Origin: CAG-492 sp035388585
GTDB taxonomy: Bacteria; Bacillota; Clostridia; TANB77; CAG-508
DNA length: 64,000 nt
Direction: 5' to 3'
Assembly: GCA_035388585.1 (NCBI GenBank)
Contig: DAOOQE010000002.1
Location: 26,453-90,452 of the forward strand
Notes under the pieces: model-generated
Seen by the model: only the letters and a program-made list of their open reading frames with translations
Database searches by the model: none
What the model was told of the DNA's origin: nothing
Program-made: the position numbers and the translations under genes
Part shown: piece by piece, positions 52,001 through 55,046 of the stretch
Layout: every line of letters begins with the position of its first letter
Numbering within the stretch: position 1 is the stretch's first letter

Positions 52001-52318
52001 ATCATAATAATTTACAAGTTCGATGTTGTAATCTTTAACTTCATCAATACCATTTACTTTTCCAGGTACTCTAAGAATATAATCTCCATTTGGCAAATTA
52101 TTATCTTTTATTCCTTGAACAATACTCTCACATACAATCATATTTGAAGGCAGGTCTTCTTTTTGTTCTGAAGTTTTTATTTGTATATTTTCTATATTTT
52201 TTTTGTATATATTTTTTCCATATAACTTAAATAAAGTTATAGCTAATATTACTATAACAATTATACTTATAAAAAATATTATTAAATTGATTTTTTTTTC
52301 AGAACTGTTTAATTTCAT
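34064..52318 (-). CDS. Giant surface protein: RCC1 propellers, Ig-like, cadherin-like repeats, dockerin
   Basis: An uninterrupted 6084-codon gene. A membrane helix at about 11-32 serves as signal or anchor. Three modules of about 868 residues start near 65, 939 and 1804. Each has a block with KGIKxxNLPNGxY, a Gly-rich region (such as GSGGRGGY, GGSSGGGS), an Ig-like BIG2-type domain, six RCC1 blades (VYSWGxNxxGQLG) and another Ig-like domain. Three further RCC1 sets start near 2730, 3170 and 3610. I count 37 blades in six groups of six or seven, suggesting six propellers. From about 4010 to 5930 come some 20 cadherin-like beta-sandwich repeats of about 95 residues. A carboxypeptidase-regulatory-like domain (about 5935-6010) and a dockerin follow; its second calcium loop, DLNEDGIVNVLD, is canonical and the first, DISKSGEIEISD, is weaker. 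It is probably an adhesin or scaffold; ligand unknown. AGGAAAGG precedes the ATG. Confidence 0.9.
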   Translation of the reverse strand: MKLNSSEKKINLIIFFISIIVIVILAITLFKLYGKNIYKKNIENIQIKTSEQKEDLPSNMIVCESIVQGIKDNNLPNGDYILRVPGKVNGIDEVKDYNIELVNYYDDVVYSLANGETSKIIELGDSTTTYKMLVVKYHKNLTVNPGVILAARTVSGLTYKKGMYMCVLGTTINNGTITMTRRGTYNNSGENVYLWKNIDETFEFIPKVGAVGLSQFNTTTSASGTKGNSGTGRQTGSGGRGGYIVNNGNTGVIAATGSGTSYSGGPGTGGVTFVGPAKTTTQSVTGYTKGGDGSKHPPDSGYVFAAGGAGLPQGTTYFSSKSTANNMTGITAVSDGNGTGGLLVLYSDNIEGNGIISSNGTKAPVYSSSKAALPAAAGGSSGGGSVNIFTKSNKFNGTITATGGDWVTMPNFFTSTSNTVVGGGSGGNGTFNITTFSLSYPEKEMSLKKNQDYLIDDSKLKIIDNTGSKSLSVQARESITYLSENPEVALVDSNGKITGIKEGKTKIKIINNLDGLETSIYITVINKFKSQISVGSNFTLVLREDGKITGFGKNDLGQLGNGSNTDTINPIDVCKDNSVTTLDNIIQVETGNSHSVALSKDGYVYSWGKNDYGQLGNTSEQTKNVAKRIDILSGIVKIDAYKNISSAINSDGEIYIWGEGYSAFPIKLLSSKKFVYISGDICLSDEGKIYKIDNLISPVVELMGISKISAGSDHYLALSDSGNVYSWGLNNINGELGKTATTVTTVILQDVLEISAGNDISIALKSNNDLYVCGNNSDGGIGLQSTPNATSMTKVNITNKIYNISGTQSSSSLISDITGKVLATGINTNGELGLNNGYQKVTSYTEVGNNSIISNSENVFLDLGEQKTLEFKMENMFNIKSGSSDYNQNNFNVTISDPSIASLNGKTIKGEVYGQTNVTVTHTITGVTKQIPVVVVIKMESIVKGIKDTNLPNGNYNVHVNGQTYKIELINYYDDVVYSLAGGETSKTIELGDSTTEHKMLIVKFHKNLTVNSGVTLTSKTVSGLSYKKGMYICVLGTTINNGSISMTKRGTYNVAGEDVYLWKNIDGSYEYVPNIGAVGLNQLSTTTSSAGTKGNSGILRQTGSGGRGGYIVNNGNTGIIVPTGSGTSYSGGSGTGGVTFVGTAKTSTQASSSYAKGGDGSRDIPNSGFVFVAGGAGPIQGSTYFTSISSENMTGINLVSDGNGTGGLLVLYSNTVEGSGSINSNGTKAPVYSSYKNYLPAAAGGSSGGGSINIFTNSNKYKGTISATGGDWVTMPNFFSSASDSVVTGGAGGDGSVTITTTALNYPVKEIQLKETENYQIEKSKIQLVDRTMERELEESVLNSITFQSLNTDIAVVDSQGKITGLNEGKTKIKIINPIDNLETSIYIVVTNKIKSQLSVGKNFTLGLKENGKIIGFGKNDLGQLGNGNNINTVVPTEVYINENTKLENIVEIGTGYNHSVALSADGFVYTWGSNEYGQLGSSVSNSRNYAQIVQGLKDIVKIDGYKNFSTALDKEGKVYIWGQGYSIYPIKLITNKKMVDISGDICLSQEGKVFSLFNLENPIVELVGISEISAGSDHYLALSDKGSVYSWGVNNTNGELGKSSNYITTSILDNVIDIAAGVDTSMAITSNNELYVCGNNLDGTIGLQALSKATVMTKINGLDYIENISESEGNNSVISTIEGIVFATGLNNYGELGLPDISKVTSFTEIGENGISSNLGNGFLDIGEEITLEFGMENMCNVKSDSTEFDQSNFIYSIEDESKIQVEGNKIKGLNYGKTKLNVTHIPTGISKQIDITVIIKLDSIVNGIKEKNLPNGNYDIYVNNQIYSIELINYYDDMEYSLTQGETSKTIELGDTTTENKMLIVKYHKNLIINQGITITAKKVSNIVYKKGMYICVLGEVENNGNISMSSRGTYNVQGEDVYLWKNIDGTYEYVSKNGATGLNQISTSATSSGIKGNSGTGRQTGSGGRGAYVIKNGNIGVLAQTGSGTSYSGGSGTGGVVYKGTAKTTSQPLSGIAFGGNGSVYETGIDSNFAGSGAGPLEGISYLKGKTSSYALPNLETSGNGTGGLLILYGNSISGKGSISSNGNKAPVYSGLKGKVGASTAGGSSGGGSINIFTNNNRFSGNLVANGGESTSMPNLKFNGIASTIPGGAGGDGSITINILGSLLTYSDKTINLKTGDSYYIDNNKLSIVKLNEIQTEDLTIGNMVYEIENLDIAEIVNGYIIAKKSGNTRLKITDTDNNLVTYVFIKINKGTDSKSSIGYVHTTVLKENGTVWSFGYNSLGQLGDGTLIGKNYPVQVIKEDNSILENVVDICSDFNSNIAVDDSGKVYTWGNITLGTKNSIQQYATIIEDSVFYNEPNQELEMLKIIKVSIYKNNYIVLNKKGDVYIFGENYNKPEKINTISEIIDISANKMLSKDGHIYDIFNPEIKNEYLNNIAKISTGNEHYIVLTSDGKLYCAGKGAKGQLGSGNYNDTNMPVPVIDINGNYLENIIDISAGIDCSMAVDSNGKVYVWGDNNYSKLGITQTNTNRAIQINNVQDKKDLQLTIPRFEKIAAGLNNSLIVDEYGYVYSVGNGIMGQLGTEDYNTRKIYTKIGNTEIKSIPENIFVKKDEYKNIAIALLNSFNLKTDIINSDDLIINNNNKNIAEIEKIENADNSEVLDENKINYNYTVTGKKIGRTVITVSDQSKENKKNVYVDISGSYNAEASANVENGDGFTIALKEDGTVWSFGKNDIGQLGNGNTNNINIPNKIELPEIAKTISVGKNHSLVQGKSGKVYSWGLNSNGQLGLGNTTNKKIPTEIPGLTNIVKVKSVGNTSFAINSTGKIYAWGEGYTRSPALISINANVIDLGKTYYLADDGKVRTIKNNTEIQLCLRQNPNPEILEIENEKIVQISEGTDHLLLLSESGKVYSYGINVYGQLGDGSLVGKTENISTAVKTGMSTLLENIVDISAGENYSMALSSDGNIYTWGINGNLQLGHEGIQENAFAIVQPNINDVIAVRAGVKHSSVITNPGNVYTFGNGENGELGNGSNDNYAIPQLVGKNIIETNKNSIVLEVGETFDINGTINYFNLYEEKVANIEYESKDSGRILANPTTGEILGLKEGRTTVIAKEVGTEKIGVIQVRILETGSKPEGTLINIEPKIVTGGKHTLSLKVDGTVWAYGQNVYGQLGIGTQETTDNPIKVNFETGVKIVDIACGEEHSMALDSTGNVYVWGRNNYYQLGNSTDIFVSSPKKIESIANATKIAAGNSNSFVITQDKNAYSWGLNANGECGIGSYTNKITITKTKYLSDVIDIKPGKNHTIALKSTGEVYATGSNLYGELGFGEQETRKINTFRKINLLSKVVEIGTGDSHSLALNKDGKLFTWGSNIYGNLGNSQSQTQSNIPVEIQGIQNIRYVTGGKGYSLLIDSANNVYVSGLNNLGQLGDGTKTDKTTFVKLSTINNVINVSGGSGYTNFVKKDGTVWASGDYNQGDESLISKTKGIIPKRVGNSESGFENNEITIKVNETKDIKNQFIHEFNLINVETEVENILEYNSLNTMIATITGTKMIRGEKIGKTWVRINNIQENKVYIIKVNVVDENYSVAPQVQSGENFAAVLKADGTIWSYGYNSNGELGDGTNITRDIPNRTNILVTYKKVSAGKNFFIALRNDNTVWSVGDNAFGQLGQGNTISKNKLVQVLGIKNIFKISAGKSHVVAVDKKGIIYGWGKNSNGELGENNVGRNTSSPVIIGTINERILDVAAGENQSIILTADGKIFGYGEILNGYLDIISDVQQVQVGQGYLLILTKQGSIYKYENGILDLVSENNAIEISAVENTNMYQSIDEKVYVWGNNNFGQLGLNSIINQLTPVQPQEYSNNTFAVGSGYNNSYIIENTGNVYGSGKNEYGALGNSTRNDSLIHTLIGNKKYEVLPKSKIMTVNDTEILEVKVDMFNVFNKNSKELIDFDWVSSNEEAVTVVDGGLTAHSDGDATISVTDKVTGENQTIERYVVPIEKQRIKTVTVNDISLNVSGQMEYSGKVVTDENSSLLKITTNNATDEISLDGIGFTNSGIGELEIQISTIDKTNQIPVFIKISNGTVLEYLLNIEKISNNTSIEKILVNGIEASFVSLSRYEIVVEENTQICVSNVIAKNQYASVSIDGKEYEIGSQSKEISVESALIKTVPINIKSENGIVEEFVLIIYKKSQVNDLEQLTVDGKLIIPNGNKYEIFVPSDQQNATVYAKSINSNYSVKIGDFEKQLAESEQIVDITNSRNEFSIKIIDESLNEIEYFLIIKKQEQDTSLKYINLSGGTFNKNLEINSNSDVYEVKIPNQYNELDVTAITGYISSKVKVNENEFEINKTTKTISLLEDTTVVKIYVQAQDPIYTKEYTLNITKMSSNNNLKTLSVNSEEVILNSEGIYYYKLQQPLNTVSIQAVSENGLASVGLNYNEYNLNTLIKDVSIDSRINNFELFVKAEDGTTENYELVIETLSDNTNIKNVTINGLVPEYKQGQNIYEIKIDDENYNVYVELEDSLAKVVLGNQEEKMGNSSILIVKDTFKTIVDVIVKAQNGIEIQKYKIVILEKSSNAEIDTIEVNNKLINPDDEGNYKAEISHTVSEVEINVVAEDENAIIVIGGITNNSYRNTIVNQIVEPIMNYEIEVIAEDGTTQIKNLEVEQQEGNTNLSGIYVGLDQENMEPAELKVDGTYYYKTKRTENLYIQAIAESDISSVKIVTNLENIKTSTNLVNTPNEINNIEVTVIAQDGTQKKYFVNIEKESNDCLIKDITSQDILKLEKDGTDINIYVDEDKAEINLEITTNDINAVQKLDTDTDYSVNIMNKLISLSGYTEDGIILNLEILAEDKITTTVYKITIFKIANLEILEVKVNTKVVMFDDFSGVYYSVVNATENINIEFKSEKQVQNVYILSEDRNTVLASGIGVVTLNMPQNEQIKNYILKVESYSGGGFEENILTVRKKSQETGIDYLKVDGLGTYKETENKYKAVVSGKSDIPVEIKAVDKNAKIKIDLGIYSQNNILNSSVIVGDGQTKLFNVSVMSENGEESVYELEITRVSSNTNIESITVTDIQTNIVDGEEENIPITKNVTMYNSSTKTYSVVVKKGNGNTVINVTSQSPEAIVVIDNISTGTQIAQIDKNLVGVGTTTVQIKVIAADSTEEIRYLEIMQLSDDASIELLELDGLEIFSIENGKYMTTVTDENSKCILRVKTTHSGARIVINNIDTGVTGESIVEIEKGFNRNLVIPINVSAEDGTLKSYELNIDIISHNSNLQSVYINEVGLNTINNVSESFINSDATQVNIKIQSEVEYARIIYDETEIFSIMEFTYNTNQLETQNYNIPYRIVAEDGTYKDYEIRLTRESTNNAIQEIFVNEIIIDKDIDDNYSLKLLDTNQSINIRLVAENIYAVAEIQGQQSTQVIEKIVDISEPVKFIEIPIKVTSQSGLVNEKLIKIEKISTNKNIENIKFEGENVEKAEGKFKQIIYENRNTVMISATAESEYAKIEILDINQNILAQETHTLTHEVQTLEQTNQFKIKVTAESGDYEETDIEIEKMSTDASLKEIYFNGELISKDAEDKYVAKVLDTESTAQIRAITNNEYARVRILLGTENLNITQENVTLEPQKSSIIPITVISQSGVTEITNLYIEKISTSTNISTVKINDKDAVFENETNKFSSVVDKIGTEYEMFIMAESNYSIIEYEGVDYVASLRVNVNMLESLQGKIFTIKVKSESGLEKIFSIELIRESDDISLNSVVVNGKTAQLEEGTTDSYPMMVKRLVQKAIIEVRTNAQYAQIRIGDELIVRNIAQSEITINPQEERTIVPIVVTAPDGTTIKTYNVVLYKGNSNTNIIVKLNENVLTPDVDGNYTGKVKGGTSDVNIVVTSESGKASIELGGIKQLSNYSSSINLSSPLTNKVIKVISEDETEKQFNINIIKTTNIDGKIITENKNGIHKASVLVYKTENMIEPILQTETDEIGNVEIEVPDAGEYCVIVTKKGYLSHRVNDLIIQNGELIILDEYELIGGDISKSGEIEISDLVKIVDYYGTIITEDNKEEKGMYDLNEDGIVNVLDRNIIKKNYGKKE

Positions 52319-52461
52319 ATTTCAAATGCCTTTCCTAATATTTTAATATTACTAACATTTTATTCTTATATATATTAAAAGACAACCTAGTTTTATATAT
52401 GAAACTAAGATATTCCTACGGATATAATTAATTATTGATTTTTTATATTTTGATTACATTT

Positions 52462-52491
52462 ATATTAAATTATATGTAATATTTTGTCGAA
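52462..52491 (-). promoter_or_regulatory. Possible promoter with Spo0A-box-like site before the giant gene
   Basis: On the minus strand, TCGACA (52485-52490), a 17-bp spacer and TAATAT (52462-52467) resemble a sigma-A promoter. The -35 overlaps TGTCGAA on the plus strand at 52485-52491, the Spo0A-box consensus heptamer. One heptamer is weak evidence in AT-rich DNA. Confidence 0.35.
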
Positions 52492-52534
52492 TTTTGTAAT
52501 ATTTACTAGGGAAAATAAAGGAAAAGAAAGTTAT

Positions 52535-52571
52535 CTAAAATAAAGAGATGACAATTCATTTCTGAATTGCC
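52535..52571 (-). terminator. Terminator at the end of the T4SS-like cluster
   Basis: GACAATTC (52550-52557) and GAATTGCC (52564-52571) form an 8-bp stem with one G-U pair and a 6-nt loop. The minus strand continues ATCTCTTTATTTT. Confidence 0.6.
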
Positions 52572-52660
52572 ACCCCAAATATTAACATTAAACCAATTTT
52601 CTTGTATATTTTTAAATAAATATAATAAATAAGCTTGTGTATCTAAAATATTTAATACTT

Positions 52661-53611
52661 TTACATATTTAAAGTAAGACTGTATAATTTAATTGCATTA
52701 TTAATTTCTTGTTCGTATTTACTTGATTCACCAGAATAAGATTGTAATACACGTATTGCATTAAAAATCAAAACATCTGATTTTTTTCCATCATCCACAA
52801 ATTTTGTAAATTCCAAATTCCTTATTTGCGTAGAGTTTGGAGATAATGTAATATTTCCAATAGGTAAATTAATTGCTCTGGTTTGATCTCCAATATAAAT
52901 TCCAATTTCAAACTCTTCTTTATTATTTGCAAGTACAATTGGATATTCAGATTTATTTGTAAATTTTACATTATAAATTTCAGAATCATATTTTACTGTT
53001 TTCCCTAGAACTTCTATTTTTAAATATTCATCTTCTGCAAAAATATTTATATTTTCTTTAGAAACAAAATTTCCGATATTTATTTTAAGATTATTTGAAT
53101 CATCACCCTTAATTGTTATTTTTTCCTCATAATAACCATACCCTGTTGTTGTTCCATTTGCTAAAATATCTTCCAAGATTTTAATCTTATAAATATAAGT
53201 ATTATCTAAATTTGAATAGGACTGGATATTATAAATTTTTTTTGTATTACCAAAAATCTCTTTTGCATAATTTTCAAATAATTTATATGAAGTAAAATAA
53301 TTAGATTTACATTCTTCACTAATTAAATCATATGCTTTTTGAAACTCACCATTATTACAATGATTAAAATATGTATCAATTATTGTTTGTATGGGTTGTT
53401 GCAATTTTTCAGGTACTTCCTTATTTGTGTTCATTACAGAAACATGAGGATCATATGTTGTTTTAGGAGTTAAAAGATTATTATTTTGATTTCCTAAAAA
53501 TCTATTTATAACAAAAATACATGTCCAAATAATTAAAACAATAAATATAATTAATTTGTATTTTTGATAAAAATCTCTAATCTTTAATTGTATTTTAGCT
53601 CTATAATTCAT
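52661..53611 (-). CDS. Single-pass membrane protein with NTF2-like segment, T4SS-like cluster
   Basis: A 316-residue protein with a short basic cytosolic N-terminus, one helix at about 19-38 and a large extracytoplasmic part. The region from about 70 to 180 (QQPIQTIIDTYFNHCNNGEFQKAYDLISEECKS) has the pattern of NTF2-like folds, as in VirB8 and TcpC components of type IV secretion. A second domain (about 185-310) has beta-rich sequence such as EYLKIEVLGKTVKYDSEIYNVKFTNKSEYPIVL, resembling DUF4352/Ig-like folds. The ATG follows AAAGGAGGAG. It is the last gene of the cluster before the terminator. The VirB8 comparison is structural inference only; sequence identity to named families is not evident. 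Confidence 0.65.
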   Translation of the reverse strand: MNYRAKIQLKIRDFYQKYKLIIFIVLIIWTCIFVINRFLGNQNNNLLTPKTTYDPHVSVMNTNKEVPEKLQQPIQTIIDTYFNHCNNGEFQKAYDLISEECKSNYFTSYKLFENYAKEIFGNTKKIYNIQSYSNLDNTYIYKIKILEDILANGTTTGYGYYEEKITIKGDDSNNLKINIGNFVSKENINIFAEDEYLKIEVLGKTVKYDSEIYNVKFTNKSEYPIVLANNKEEFEIGIYIGDQTRAINLPIGNITLSPNSTQIRNLEFTKFVDDGKKSDVLIFNAIRVLQSYSGESSKYEQEINNAIKLYSLTLNM

Positions 53612-53676
53612 ATTCTCCTCCTTTATTATTTTAATTTTTAAATTTCCAATATTAATTTATAAAAATATTTAAAAAT

Positions 53677-53800
53677 AGTTTTATATTATTTAATTTATAC
53701 AAATCGTTTATAATTAGTTTTATATTATTTAATTTATACAAATCGTTTATAATTAGTTTTATATATAATTTTGTATAATTTTTTTATAAATATTTCTTTA
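53677..53800. repeat. 39-bp tandem repeat, two to three copies
   Basis: Units with core TAGTTTTATATTATTTAATT then TACAAATCGTTTATAAT start at 53677, 53716 and (partial) 53755. This is the only sizeable gap inside the T4SS-like cluster. Confidence 0.75.
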
Positions 53801-53826
53801 TTTGCATAAATTATTTATAAATAGTT

Positions 53827-54426
53827 TTATATAACTTGAAAAGATAAAACAAAATTATTATAATCATTTTCTTGAACCACTATTCTTTGACTAAATTGTT
53901 TAGAATTATCTTTAGCTAGACCATCATCAATCAACACTGTTGTTACATATATATTACCTTGTCTGTCAAAATCATCATAATTTATTGCTAAAATTTTTGG
54001 ATAAACTTTTATAACATATTTTTTAAACTCTTCAATAGTAGGGAAATATTTCTGTCTGAAATCTGGATATAGAATTTGATATGCTTTTTCATAATTTTTA
54101 TTTTCTATATACCTAAAAAATTGTCCACAATAATATTCTATTCTATCACGTTCAGTTCCTTTTTTTAGTAGTTCTAATTGATTTTGTTCTGAACTAATTT
54201 TTTCAAAATTTTCAATATTATTATCATTATTATTAACGTTTTGAGTTTTACTAATTTGTTTCTGTTCTTTTGATTTTGGTAATAATATTTTTTGGATAAC
54301 TAGATATAAATTAACACATAATAAAACAAGAATACCGATTGTTAAAAATAATTTAATTACTTTTTTATCATCAGTTTTTTTTCTTGTTTTATATACACTA
54401 TTTTTAGTCTTGTAATTTTTTTTCAA
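53827..54426 (-). CDS. Single-pass membrane protein with NTF2-like domain, T4SS-like cluster
   Basis: A 199-residue protein. The start is placed at TTG 54424-54426, since AGAGGTGA lies six bases upstream; an ATG six codons earlier (54444) has no ribosome site. The N-terminal 20 residues are strongly basic, then a helix at about 25-43 leads outside. The segment DRIEYYCGQFFRYIENKNYEKAYQ and PDFRQKYFPTIEEFKKYV (about 95-145) is typical of small NTF2-like/DUF4878-type domains. The final part is beta-rich. It resembles the neighbour encoded at 52661-53611 in layout, and both may correspond to VirB8/TcpC-like periplasmic-side proteins of a type IV-like apparatus. It is 33 bp from the preceding gene, so one transcript is likely. 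Confidence 0.65.
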   Translation of the reverse strand: MKKNYKTKNSVYKTRKKTDDKKVIKLFLTIGILVLLCVNLYLVIQKILLPKSKEQKQISKTQNVNNNDNNIENFEKISSEQNQLELLKKGTERDRIEYYCGQFFRYIENKNYEKAYQILYPDFRQKYFPTIEEFKKYVIKVYPKILAINYDDFDRQGNIYVTTVLIDDGLAKDNSKQFSQRIVVQENDYNNFVLSFQVI

Positions 54427-54459
54427 TCTAGTCACCTCTTTCATAATTTTGATTTCAAA

Positions 54460-55029
54460 TTATTTATTTAGTAAAAATATTATATTTTTTTCTGTACCTT
54501 GATCTTTTTTGAATACTTTTATTATCATTGAAATTTCTTTATTATTTTCATATAAAACATCTATTTTCGCCATGGTATAATCTGTTCGTGATATTATATT
54601 ATTTTGATCTATTTTTATAGATCTGAGTATAAGTTCATTTCCTTTTATATTTCTCATAAATTTTATTAAATCTAGAAAATCTTTTTTATTATTTATTGTT
54701 AAATCATTATAAATATTTTCCTTGTTTTTTTCGTAATATTCAGATGTCTGATTTTCACTTTGGTTTAACAAATCTTTATAATATTTTGGAAAAGATATTT
54801 TATAAAATTTAGATATTGTGTCATTATATTCTTTACTATTTATAATACCTTTTCCATATTTTTCAAAGAAATAATATGAATTTTCTGTTAAAACAGTTCC
54901 ATTTTCAACTACTTCAAGAGGTTTATCCTCAATTTTTTTTAATGTATATTTATAGTTAAGTAAAAAAACTAAAGATATAGTTAAAATTATTAATATACAA
55001 AATAATTTAAAAATAGAATTTTTTTTCAT
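54460..55029 (-). CDS. Small single-pass membrane protein, T4SS-like cluster
   Basis: A 189-residue protein of unknown family. One helix at about 7-24 is followed by a charged extracytoplasmic domain with YYFFEKYGKGIINSKEYNDTISKFYKISF and KKDFLDLIKFMRNIKG. The closing strand-rich stretch AKIDVLYENNKEISMIIKVFKKD has the flavour of NTF2-like or VirB8-like domains but is too short to assign. The ATG follows AAAAGGAGA and lies 17 bp after the stop of the 1500-residue gene, so it belongs to the same operon. Confidence 0.65.
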   Translation of the reverse strand: MKKNSIFKLFCILIILTISLVFLLNYKYTLKKIEDKPLEVVENGTVLTENSYYFFEKYGKGIINSKEYNDTISKFYKISFPKYYKDLLNQSENQTSEYYEKNKENIYNDLTINNKKDFLDLIKFMRNIKGNELILRSIKIDQNNIISRTDYTMAKIDVLYENNKEISMIIKVFKKDQGTEKNIIFLLNK

Positions 55030-55046
55030 AACATCTCCTTTTATTG

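Larger units (their letters stand above)
52319..52660. other. Control region between the T4SS-like cluster and the giant gene
   Basis: The gap of about 340 bp contains, on the minus strand, a terminator of the upstream cluster (52535-52571) and then a possible promoter with a Spo0A-box-like sequence (52462-52491). A 140-nt AT-rich leader precedes the giant gene. No reading frame of substance is present. It suggests that the giant gene is expressed separately from the genes upstream. Confidence 0.6.

Noticed and set aside
34064..52318. Two or more fused or misassembled genes within the giant frame
   Set aside because: There is one continuous frame without internal ribosome-site/start combinations at domain borders, and the repeats have diverged at many positions, which argues against a simple assembly duplication.
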